Source: Streptomyces sp. CNQ-509 (GTDB lineage: Bacteria > Actinomycetota > Actinomycetes > Streptomycetales > Streptomycetaceae). Taken from it: DNA of 64,000 bases. The translations under genes and the position numbers were made by a program. Under the pieces are notes generated by a model. It was not told the DNA's origin. It saw only the letters and a program-made list of their open reading frames with translations, and made no database searches. Of this stretch, positions 25,443 through 34,300 are shown piece by piece; position 1 is the first letter of the stretch, and each line of letters begins with the position of its first letter. The DNA is taken from contig NZ_CP011492.1 in assembly GCF_001011035.1 (NCBI RefSeq), positions 6,255,447 to 6,319,446 on the forward strand. Reading direction: 5' to 3'.

Positions 25443-26504
25443 TCAGATAGCGGCCAGCGGTAGCGTGACGAACTCGATCCTCCGGTACGGTGACCAGTCG
25501 CCGGTCTCGTACAGCACGCCGATGTTCTGGCCGTCGGGTAGCAGTGCCAGGTCGGAGTAGGCGGCGGGGAGGCCGGTGAGGTGGCGGGTGAGGCGCCAAG
25601 TGGCGCCGTCGTCGTCGCTTACCCAGAGCGCGAGTGCCGCCCGCTCCGATGGGTGGGAGGGGCCGGAGTAGAGCAGTCGGCCGTCGGGGAGGGTGAGCAG
25701 GCTGCCCTGGCAGTCCGGGCCGGGCAGCGTGGCCTGGGGGCGGATGTCCCGGACCAGGGACTCGCCGCGGTCGGTGGAGTAGGCGTCGCCGCGGTAGCCC
25801 ACGATCGCGTCGGGAAGGCAGCGGGAGTTGATGTAGGGCCTGCCGTCCGGGAGCACGGCGCAGGCGGTTTCGTTCTCGTTCACGGACCCGTTGGGGACGG
25901 ATGAGGTGTAGCCGACGGTCCAGGTCTGGCCGTTGTCGCTGTAAATGCCGTGTGCGCCGTAGTACTTGGTCTCCGCTCCGGTGTCGCTTCCGGTCGGCGA
26001 GCGGGTGTGCCAGCAGGGCACCACCATGCGGCCGCCGTCGAGTACGACGCCGTGCCCCGGGCCGGTCCCGTACCCGCGCATCCATCCGGGGCGCACCTGC
26101 GCCGAGATGTCGGCCGGCTCAGTCCACGTCTGCCCGTCATTCGTCGAACGCTGGACGTATATCCGCCGCGGCGCCGCCTCCCCGGTACGGATCATCTGCG
26201 AGGTGACGTTCGGCGGCTGCCGGCACGACAGCAGCAGGATGTCTCCCGATGCTGGCTCGACCACCACAGCCGGGTTCGCGGCGGTGTCGCCGCCGTGTGC
26301 GACGACGACCTGCTGGGGGAGCCAGTTCTTTCCGCCGTCCTCCGATCGTCGGACCACGATGTCGATGTCCCCGGTGTCGCCGGCGTCGGACACGCGGCCT
26401 TCCGCCAGGGCGAGTACGACCCCGGCCGGGGTTACCGCCAGCGCGGGGATCCGGTACGTGTGGTAGCCGCCAGTGCCGGCGGTGAAGGGCGTCGTCGTTG
26501 CCAT
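25443..26504 (-). CDS. Exo-alpha-sialidase-like BNR/Asp-box protein without a signal peptide
   Basis: 353 residues from ATG 26504 (GGGAGC upstream). The FRIP-type motif appears as YRIPALAV (about 17-24). Asp-box repeats follow: SEDGGKNW, STNDGQTW, YSDNGQTW, a degenerate STDRGESL and SDDDGATW, giving a complete six-bladed propeller. Sialidase-type arginine and Tyr/Glu residues are plausible in MRGYGTGPGHG and NENETACAV. Bacterial sialidases are usually exported, but this protein begins MATTTPFTAGTGG with no leader or TM, so it may be cytoplasmic, released by other routes, or act on a different glycan. It lies between IS remnants, suggesting transfer. Confidence 0.85.
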   Translation of the reverse strand: MATTTPFTAGTGGYHTYRIPALAVTPAGVVLALAEGRVSDAGDTGDIDIVVRRSEDGGKNWLPQQVVVAHGGDTAANPAVVVEPASGDILLLSCRQPPNVTSQMIRTGEAAPRRIYVQRSTNDGQTWTEPADISAQVRPGWMRGYGTGPGHGVVLDGGRMVVPCWHTRSPTGSDTGAETKYYGAHGIYSDNGQTWTVGYTSSVPNGSVNENETACAVLPDGRPYINSRCLPDAIVGYRGDAYSTDRGESLVRDIRPQATLPGPDCQGSLLTLPDGRLLYSGPSHPSERAALALWVSDDDGATWRLTRHLTGLPAAYSDLALLPDGQNIGVLYETGDWSPYRRIEFVTLPLAAI

Positions 26505-26934
26505 GCGGTTGCTCCCTCGTACGCGAGAAACGCCCCGGGCCGGTCGGCACGGTGCTCCGATACCCACGCTGCCGTCCGTACGTACGACGAAGATCCGTAT
26601 CACCTGGTTGTTTGCCGGACGTTCGCGACCAAGTCATCTGACATATCTACACTCCCGGCTCTCCGGCCACTCTCCGCGGCCGTGTGAGAAGCCGTTGTCG
26701 TACCGATCAAGGTGAGTGTGGGTTCGAGTGTGGCAACTCGGGCGGGTGATTTCCGGGTTTCCGGGCATGGAGGCAGGGCCTCCTGCACAGCTCGTGGGTG
26801 TCGAAGTCCATGAGCAACAGGAGGCCCTGGTGCCGCAGTCTTCCGCGTCGTTGCCTGCTGCGTCCAACTCGCCCGCCCGGCCGTGTGATTGCCTCGCGCA
26901 CGTGTACGGCAACGCGGCCGATCGTGCTGGGCGT
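26505..26934. other. Region between sialidase and IS5 transposase with a 12-bp inverted repeat
   Basis: 430 bp. It contains the sialidase promoter region and a perfect inverted repeat, CAGGGCCTCCTG (26774-26785) with CAGGAGGCCCTG (26818-26829). The transposase frame stays open back to 26716, but the conserved protein seems to begin near 26935. Element ends were not identified. Confidence 0.45.
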
Positions 26935-27738
26935 GTGCGACGCTACCCGTCGGACATGACCGACGCGGAGTGGGCGGTGGTCCGCAGCCTGCTACCGGTG
27001 CCGGGGTGGATGAACGGCAAGGGCGGCCGGCCGGAGGGCTATTGCCACCGGCAGATGATCGACGCAATCCGGTATCTCGTGGACAACGGGATCAAGTGGC
27101 GGGCGATGCCCGCGGACTTTCCCGCCTGGGACCGCGTCTACGCGTTCTTCCGCCGCTGGCGCGACCATCGCCTGATCACCGAGTTCCACGACCGACTGCG
27201 CGCCCGGGTTCGCGAAAGCGAGGGGCGGGAGAGGGAACCGACGGCCGCGATCGTCGACTCGCAGTCGGTCAAGGCAGCCGCGTCCGTCCCGGCACGCTCA
27301 CGGGGCTTCGACGGGGGCAAGAAGATCAACGGCCGCAAGCGGCACCTGATCGTGGACTGCCTTGGTCTGCTGCTGATGGTGCTGGTCACCCCGGCCGACG
27401 TCACGGACCGGGACGCCGCCTGCGGCATGCTGCCCCGCCTGCTGGCCCGTCACCGCAAGATCCGGCTCGTGTGGGCCGATGGCGGCTACGCAGGCCGCCT
27501 CGTCGACTGGGCCAGGAACAGACTGCGCCTCACCCTGGAGATCGTCAAACGCAGCGACGACACCCGTGGCTTCGTCGTACTGCCCCGACGCTGGTGCGTG
27601 GAGCGCACCCTGGGCTGGCTGATGCGCTCCCGCCGCCTGACCCGCGACTACGAGACGCGCCCCGCCACCAGCGAAGCCGTGGTGCACTGGTCGATGGCCA
27701 TGCTCATGGGACGCCGCATCGCCCGCCACCGCACCTGA
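26935..27738 (+). CDS. IS5-family transposase
   Basis: 267 residues from GTG 26935 (RRYPSDMTDAEWAVV). The DDE catalytic triad is visible: Asp in IVDSQSVKAA (about 105), Asp in VWADGGYAG (about 182) and Glu in WCVERTLGWL (about 223). Upstream extension of the frame to 26716 has no family similarity that I recognise. It appears intact. It ends immediately beside the convergent stop of the next gene. Terminal inverted repeats could not be fixed. Confidence 0.85.
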   Translation: MRRYPSDMTDAEWAVVRSLLPVPGWMNGKGGRPEGYCHRQMIDAIRYLVDNGIKWRAMPADFPAWDRVYAFFRRWRDHRLITEFHDRLRARVRESEGREREPTAAIVDSQSVKAAASVPARSRGFDGGKKINGRKRHLIVDCLGLLLMVLVTPADVTDRDAACGMLPRLLARHRKIRLVWADGGYAGRLVDWARNRLRLTLEIVKRSDDTRGFVVLPRRWCVERTLGWLMRSRRLTRDYETRPATSEAVVHWSMAMLMGRRIARHRT

Positions 27739-28296
27739 TCACTCACTGCGCCGGCATCGCAGGACGAACAGACCCGGCCGCTCCTCCGCCAGCCAGCCAC
27801 GCGCGACCAGCCGCTTTGCCTTGACCCGCACACCCTCGACCTTCGACGGCACCAGCTCCAGGCCCAACCGGGCAGCCAGGTCCCTCGCCCGCAGCCCCTG
27901 GCCGACACTGCCGGCCTCCAGCACGGCCAGCAGCCTGCGGTACTCAGGAGCAAGCACCTCAACCGTGACACCCTCGCGCCACACGGGGACCACCGAACCG
28001 GCCACGGGCTCCTTCACCTCGACCGGAACCGGCGCCGGCCCGACCGGCTCCTGCAGCACAACACCCGCAGCCAGGACCTCGGCCAACTCCGCGAGCGCGA
28101 CGACCCGCCGGCCCAGCACAGCCTCCGCCTCCACCAGCTCGACCCGAACCCGGTCCGCCTCGGCACGCAGCTCCTCCACCCCCACCCGCGCAGCCGACTC
28201 CCGAGCCTCCAACAACCCCATCACCGACGGCACCCGCATACCTCCCCGACGAAACAACACGACGTGCCGTCCCTGCCGCAGAACCACCGACATCAT
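27739..28296 (-). CDS. Hypothetical protein with coiled coil and winged-helix-like C-terminus
   Basis: 185 residues from ATG 28296; an in-frame ATG at 28239 is an alternative start. Residues about 30-90 form a predicted coiled coil rich in Glu/Arg/Leu (VEELRAEADRVRVELVEAEA). The C-terminal part (about 115-180), with LLAVLEAGSVGQGLRARDLA then RVKAKRLVARGWLAEERPGL, looks like a winged helix. The stop abuts the IS5 transposase stop, so the gene may travel with that element. DNA binding is inference; no known function. Confidence 0.6.
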   Translation of the reverse strand: MMSVVLRQGRHVVLFRRGGMRVPSVMGLLEARESAARVGVEELRAEADRVRVELVEAEAVLGRRVVALAELAEVLAAGVVLQEPVGPAPVPVEVKEPVAGSVVPVWREGVTVEVLAPEYRRLLAVLEAGSVGQGLRARDLAARLGLELVPSKVEGVRVKAKRLVARGWLAEERPGLFVLRCRRSE

Positions 28297-28341
28297 GCCT
28301 GAACAGCGAAAACGCAACGATCACATTCGGAAAGACAACGG

Positions 28342-28890
28342 CTTCTGAAGAAGTGGCTCAAGGCAGGCGACCTGAAACCGGGCCAGTGGCTGCAAACCGG
28401 GGCCGGCACCTACGTCCAACTCACCGCCGTCCGAGCCCGAACCGCCGAAACTACGGTCCACAACCTCACGGTCGACAACGCCCACACGTACCACGTAGCG
28501 GTGGGCACGACCGACGCTTTGGTCCACAACTGCGGTCGCCGCATGTTCGAGGTCGACTCCGGCGGGGTTGCGACAGAGATTCCGTCGATCAACCGGGCGT
28601 CGAACGACCCGGCCGAGATCCCGGACTTCTTGGACCCCGATGGCGGCTCCTACAATCGGCCGCGAGGCAGAAGCGAGAGGGCGGAAGAAGAACTTCGTGT
28701 GGCGCGTGCAGGGGAGGCCGCCAGAGATCGGCAGCGCGCTGTTGCAGGTGCTCCGGGGAACGCAGGAAAGTATGCAAAGCCGATGGCGCACCAGTTGGAT
28801 GCTCCCGCAGGGGTGGTTGAGGGCCCTCTTGCCTTGATCATTACCGGAGCAAGGGCCTGGCAGTTGCTGAAGCGAAGGTGGATGAGGTGA
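28342..28890 (+). pseudogene. 3' remnant of a polymorphic toxin gene: HINT-domain end plus C-terminal tip
   Basis: The frame opens after a TGA at 28300 with no start codon. From 28345 it reads KKWLKAGDLKPGQW, TVHNLTVDNAHTYHVAVG and ALVHNC, the C-terminal half of a Hedgehog/intein (PT-HINT) pretoxin module ending in its typical His-Asn-Cys. About 115 residues follow: an acidic, Asn/Pro-rich part (NPDFLDP-type, GGSYNRPRG), a helical Arg/Glu stretch and a hydrophobic end (GPLALIITGARAWQLLKRRW). The N-terminal filamentous part is gone, probably removed by the rearrangement that brought in the 27739-28296 gene. The tip matches no toxin family I recognise. Its stop overlaps the next gene's start. 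Confidence 0.65.
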
Positions 28891-29873
28891 ACGTGGGGCC
28901 GAGGGCTGATGCACGGGCCGTGGTTTCTGCGGCCTTGGCCGGTGCGGCTGTTCCCGTGGAGGTACGGTCGCGTGCCGGCTCGGCTGATGTGGAGGCGGTC
29001 ACTCCGTTCTGGATCCTCCACGGGGCGCTCAAGCTCTTGGTGCTGGAGCGGTGGGGCAAGGACAGGATTCCGGCGCGGCAGATCGCGCGGGAACTGGATT
29101 CCGGCCTCGACCTCGGCGTTGCAGTGTCTCTTGTCGCGGCGTCCCTGGGGAGCGTGGAGGCCGGGCGGGAGGTACTCGAAGAGGAAACGGCGACGTTGGG
29201 CAACGTAGCGGCGCTGCTCAGTGCCGCGATCAAGAGGGCGTCGTTGTCGGAGGCGGACATCGACGAACTTCTCCAGGCGGCGGAGAGCATGCTCCACGAA
29301 AACCTGGGGCCCAGTGATTCCTTGGGACCTGGGCGGCGTGGAGTCGACATCGGTCCGTGGGACGACAGCGAGACGGAATCGGGCCGAGTCGGCTTTGCCG
29401 ATCTTGGCTGCCTCCGTGTTCTTTGTGGTGCGGGCGTCGATATAGAGCCCTTGCGCTCGCGCAGCGGAGAGGTCCAGGGAGTGAACGTCGTCCGTGGGGG
29501 CAGTCGGCTTCAACTGCAGGCGTTCGGCGCTGACCCTGGCAGGCCCTGGGCGACGGTACGAGGTGAGTTGCACGCGGCGTTTCAAGCTAAGAACGCCATG
29601 GTGGAGGACTGGGCAGGTCCGCTGGGACTTGAGTTGCGGGTCGAGAGCCCCGGGAGGAGGCCGGACGGCTCGACCGGGCTCATGCATGCGAAATTCGTGG
29701 GGTGTGACGGTCCGGGCTGGCTACTGCGCGGAGTAATCAGCGGCCCGGAGGCCGACCCGCATAGTACGGCTTCCTGGGCCTACGACACCTACTCAAACAC
29801 CATCGTCTCATCGCCGAGTCGACGCACCCCTGGCGCGCCATTCACACTGCGGTGGCCCCCCAGGTCTGCCTGA
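28887..29873 (+). CDS. DUF3710-domain protein with extra N-terminal helical domain, behind a HINT toxin remnant
   Basis: 328 residues from GTG 28887, overlapping the upstream stop (GTGA) with GAAGG nine bases before. Residues 1-150 form an Ala/Leu/Glu-rich helical region not seen in the housekeeping protein (VTPFWILHGALKLLVLERWG, then ASLSEADIDELLQAAES). Residues about 155-300 align with the dut-linked DUF3710 protein of this window: GPWDDSETE versus GPWDISEVE, LQLQAFGAD versus IQLQGFAAP, KFVGCDGPGWLLRGVISG versus RFVGCDGPRWFLRGVISG. The position directly after a toxin tip is where immunity genes lie. Codon usage is less extreme than in core genes. An immunity role is inference. Confidence 0.8.
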   Translation: MNVGPRADARAVVSAALAGAAVPVEVRSRAGSADVEAVTPFWILHGALKLLVLERWGKDRIPARQIARELDSGLDLGVAVSLVAASLGSVEAGREVLEEETATLGNVAALLSAAIKRASLSEADIDELLQAAESMLHENLGPSDSLGPGRRGVDIGPWDDSETESGRVGFADLGCLRVLCGAGVDIEPLRSRSGEVQGVNVVRGGSRLQLQAFGADPGRPWATVRGELHAAFQAKNAMVEDWAGPLGLELRVESPGRRPDGSTGLMHAKFVGCDGPGWLLRGVISGPEADPHSTASWAYDTYSNTIVSSPSRRTPGAPFTLRWPPRSA

Positions 29874-30396
29874 CCACTGCGGCACCCTCCGCGCGGGAGG
29901 CTGTCGAAGGAAAGTCAGCGATGACGTCGCCTCTGTTTGCGGAGTGGACGGTCTTGTGGGAAAGAGCCGTCCTTCCAGAGATCAAACACCTTTTCTGTAG
30001 TCGAGGGTTCAGCGGAGCGAACCGGCTCGCCCGCTGCTTCATCAGCTACCGACAACCCGGCTCGTTATGTAAGCCCCTGTGGTTGGTCAACTCATGCTCT
30101 GGAACCCGGCGACGGGCGACTCGGCAAGTCAGCAGGATACTTTCCTGTCGGCATGCCCTGTCATGTCTTCGTTGGCACCGCACTGGGGCGCCGTGGTCAG
30201 GGGCGAAGCGGATCATGCCGATGTTGCGACGGCTCCGGAGGCCGTTCCTTCATCCCGCGTTTCCGCAGGTCAATGACCTAGCTGACGGCATGTTAGGTGC
30301 TTGATCCCGCGCATGTCCCGTGAAGTAGAATTTTCCGTTTGGTTGCCACATGGCAGTGAATGAATCGGATCGACCGGCCGACGCGAAGGAGCGAGA
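29874..30396. other. Noncoding region with no recognised gene
   Basis: About 520 bp of lower GC. Short frames exist on both strands, but none has local codon bias, a ribosome site or a family match. Confidence 0.4.
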
Positions 30397-30948
30397 TCAC
30401 CGGCGGCGTGCCGGGCGAGCAATTGGCCGGTGGCGTCCGGAGGGTCTGCTCTGTGATGCAGCCCGTCCGCGGGTCAGCGGTGGCCGGGGGGGGGGGTCTG
30501 CGCTGCAGGTGGCGCGGCCGTGGGGGCCGGTGGCGGTGGAGCGTTGGGCGTGGTTGCCGCGGATGGCGAGGGTGCAGGTGGCTTGGCCGCCGTCGTCGGG
30601 GAGGATGAGGGTGATGGTGGGGGTTTTGCCGAGGGGTATGCGTACGGTTTTGCGCCAGGGCAGGGCTGCTTCCAGGGCGGTGGTGCCGGCGCCGGTGGTG
30701 CTTCGTGCGACGTAGGTGATCTGGGCGGTGCCTTCGCCGTCGACGGTGTATGTCACCGGGGCGGTCGGCACCGGGCGTTGTTCGGGTGGGGTGTCGTCGT
30801 TGCGGGTGAGGGTGTAGCCGAGGAGGGCGGCTGCGGTCAGCGCGGTGGCGGTGAGGGCGGCGGTGAGGGTTCGGCGGTGCCGCGAGAGGAATCCGGTTGG
30901 CGGGTGGGGGTTATCCGTTTCGGCTTCCGCGGTGGTCGCGGTAGGCAT
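30397..30948 (-). CDS. MmpS-like membrane-anchored protein with a C11 tract near the 3' end
   Basis: 183 residues as read from ATG 30948. One TM helix (about 29-45, LTAALTATALTAAALLGYT) precedes an extracytoplasmic MmpS-type domain: TYTVDGEGTAQITYVA, ALPWRKTVRIPLG, TCTLAIRGNH and a final RATC. Just after this domain lies an unbroken run of eleven C residues (G on the plus strand, 30486-30496). As written, the frame then continues 27 codons of Arg/Pro/Ser-rich sequence. With one C fewer it would stop after PPPGHR at 30474-30476, which fits the domain end better. Either the tract is phase-variable or its length is misread. MmpS proteins usually assist RND transporters; none is nearby. Confidence 0.65.
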   Translation of the reverse strand: MPTATTAEAETDNPHPPTGFLSRHRRTLTAALTATALTAAALLGYTLTRNDDTPPEQRPVPTAPVTYTVDGEGTAQITYVARSTTGAGTTALEAALPWRKTVRIPLGKTPTITLILPDDGGQATCTLAIRGNHAQRSTATGPHGRATCSADPPPRPPLTRGRAASQSRPSGRHRPIARPARRR

Positions 30949-31379
30949 GGGTGAGGTTCCGTTCGTCTTCGGGCGCTGAATTCCTGGCAGGCCGAGAGTG
31001 TCACATGCCCGCCTCTCGGGGAAGCGCAGGGGCTTCTTCTCCTTTTCTGGCGAGAATTCACGGCGCGTTGGGTGAGTCTCAGATTCGGGCAGGGCTCTGC
31101 TGCGGAAGCAGGTCGCCGTGGTGTGTTGACCAGGGCAGTTGATGGATTCACTGCGTGTGCACTGTGCTACTACACGCTGCCAGGGCAGGTGTATTTGAGT
31201 CGCTTTGCGCGTGTATCGCCGATCGCTTGACAGGTACACCGCGATCAGTTGAAGATCGGGCGACTACCCCCCATGCACTGCGTGCGTTGTGCTGGCCGGG
31301 CATCTGCCCGTCCGGTTATTCGGCGTGCCGTTTTCCCGGGTGTATTCACGCGTGGGGAAATGGCGTGAAGGGGTGCTGG
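30949..31379. promoter_or_regulatory. Upstream region of the RHS gene and the MmpS-like gene
   Basis: 430 bp between divergent genes. A perfect TTGACA lies at 31227-31232; 17 bp further is a poor -10 (TGAAGA, 31250-31255). The RHS gene has a GAAGGGG ribosome site directly before ATG 31380. The promoter assignment is tentative. Confidence 0.35.
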
Positions 31380-34300
31380 ATGAGGGCTCGGCTGGGGCGG
31401 TTAGTTTCGTCGGCGGTGGCGGCGGCTTTTTTGGTGACGTTGTTGCCGCAGCCGGCTTTTGCGGCGGGTTCCACGCCCGGGGCCGGCGGTGTCGTCGATA
31501 CGGTCAGGGACTGGTTCAGCGACGACGATCCGGATGAGGACGAGCTGCCGTCGAGCGAGAGCCGGAACCCTGCGAGCCGGGAGAAGCTGCCTGCGGGCAA
31601 GGCTGAGCCGGCGGCGAAGCGGGTGAAGGAGTTGACCGGGCGCCGTACGCCGGAGGCGCGGTTCTGGCGGATGTCGGACGGCCGGGTCGAGGCGGAGCTG
31701 GCCGCGGCGCCCACGTCGTACGAGACCCGTGGCGGCGCCTGGAAGGCGATCGACACCGCGGTAACGGAGTCGGACGCCAGGGGTTACGCGTACGCCAACA
31801 CCACCAACCTGGCCCGCAGTTACTTCGGTGACTCGGCCGAGCGGCTGCTGAAGGTCGAGGCGGAGCTGGGTCAGTCCGTGACGTTTGGGCTGAAGGACGC
31901 GAGCGGTGGGCTGAAGCCGCGGGCCGAGGGCGGCACGGTCACCTACCCCGACGCCGTGAACGGTGCGGATCTTACGTACCGGGTGGGTGCGGGGGAGGTG
32001 AAGGAGGACATCGTCCTTGACGAGCGGCCTGACGGGCCGGTGTCGTTCGCCTTCACCATGGACGTCACCGACGGTCTGACGCCGGAGTCCCGTAAGGACG
32101 GTTCGGTCGCGTTCTTCCACGAGATGAGCAGGGATCCGGTGCTGGTGATTCCGGCGCCGTTCATGACGGATGCGGCCAGGGACGACTCCTCCCCGTACGG
32201 GAAGGCGTGGAGTCCGAAGGTCACGCAGAAGCTGAGCCGGGACGGGAAGCAGTGGCTGCTGACGCTGACCCCCGATGCGGGCTGGCTGGCCGCGAAGGAG
32301 CGGCAGTACCCGGTGAAGGTCGACCCGACCATCACGATCGCGCCGTCGCCGTCCCAGTCGCAGGACGTCATGGTGCTCTCCGATCAGCCCGGGGTGAACT
32401 TCAGGCAGGCGTGGGATCTGCAGGTGGGCACGACGCCGACTGGAGTGGCCCGCTCGCTGATCAAGTTCCCGCTGGACGAGATCCCGGCGGGCGTGACGGT
32501 GGATTCGGCCCGGCTGAGTCTGTACTACGACCAGACGCACACCACCGGCGGCAAGAAAGTGAAGATCGAGGCGCACGAGGCCACCGGACCGTGGGACGAG
32601 ACGACAGCCACCTGGGACAACACCAAGAACCTGCTGGGCGATCTGTCGGGTACGAAGCTGCAGCTCGACGACGGCCGCGCAGGAACGGCCGCGGTCGGCG
32701 ACTGGACCCGGGTGGCCGGGGCGGGGATCGAGTCCGACTACCGCTACAACCAGAACTCGGCCACCGGCGAGTCGTACACCTGGCAGCCCGATGTACCCGA
32801 GACCGCCAGCTACCTCACGGACGTGTACATCCCCGGGGTGGCGGACGCGGCCTCGGCGGCGCCGTACGAGATCAAGCACCGCGGCGGCACGGCGAACTTC
32901 ACCGTGGACCAGCGCGGGACGTCCGGCCGGTGGGTGGACCTGGGCACGGAGGAGCTGAGCTACGCCAAGGGAACCGCCAACACGATCAAGCTGGGCGACA
33001 CCGGGGACGCGTCGAGCAAGAACGTCGCGGACGCGGTGCGGCTGGTCAACCGGGCGGAGCTGTGGAAGGACCCCGGCGAGTACAACCAGTGGCACAACTT
33101 CCCGGTGAAGAACTCGGTGCAGGAGTGGGTGAACGGCACCCTGCCCAACAACGGATTCGTGCTCAAGGCGTACGACGAAGCCCCCAGGGGCGTGGACGCG
33201 CGCGGCGGGCCGCGGTACGAGGCCGGCGACGGCTCCTACGGCGGCGAGACGTCCACCATCCCCAGGCTCACGGTCTCCTACGGCCGCATCGGCACCGCAC
33301 TCGACTCCCCGACCGTCGTGCACGGCACCGGCCCCGAGCTGCACTGGAAGCCCTACACCAACACCACCGCCGATGCCGGGGCGGACTTCGCCGAGTACCA
33401 GATCCACCGCTCCACCCAGCAAGCGTTCACCCCCTCCGCGGCCACACTGATCGCCCCGATCGGCGATCAGCAGACCGACAACTTCACCGATACGACCGCG
33501 ACGCCGTCGCCGGATCCGGGTCCGGAGATCGGGAAGTCGTACTACTACCAGATCGCGGTCAAGACGGCAGACGGTGACCTGCTCGGCTCGCCTACCCGGA
33601 TCGTGGGCATCCCCAAAGCGGGCCGGACCATGAAACTCATCCAGGGCTCCGCCGGCGGGGCGGTGGCGGATACGACGCTGTCCTCGGCGCAGCCGAACAC
33701 CAACCAGGACACCATCCAGTCCTGGAACGTGGGCCAGAACTGGCTGTCCGTGGGCAACAACTCCGACACCTACGGCACCACCCGCGCCGCGCTGGACTTC
33801 GACACCTCGACGATCCCCGCCACCGCGACCGTCCTCGAAGCCCAACTGCAGATGTGGGGCACCGAGACCACCCGGGACACAGGGTCGACCGGCGCGGTCT
33901 ACGAACTGCGCCCCCTCGACCGCAGCTTCGATGAGACCACCGCGACCTGGAACAACGCCAACGCCACCACCGCCTGGACCAAGCCCGGTGGAGACGTCTC
34001 GGCGACCCTCTCGGACACTGTGCCTCAGTGGACCGAAGACGTCGGCCGGCACTGGTGGGACGCCACGACGATGGTCAAGGGCTGGGTCAGCACGCCCGAC
34101 TCCAACAAGGGCGCGATGGTCAAGCTGGCCAACGAGTCCGCCAGCGGGCCGCGGGAGCGGTCACTCTGGTTGTCGAGCGAGGGCCAGGATCAGCAGCTCG
34201 GTCCGCTGATGCGTGTCATCTACGTCGACGCCACCGCAGAGTCGACGTACTACGCACCTGAGACGCCGCAGCGGATGACGCCCAACAGCACCTACAACGT

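Noticed and set aside
26710..26735. GTGGGTTCGAGT resembling a tRNA T arm upstream of the IS5 transposase
   Set aside because: The 3' side of the stem does not pair and no acceptor or anticodon arm can be built; probably coincidence rather than the second att site.
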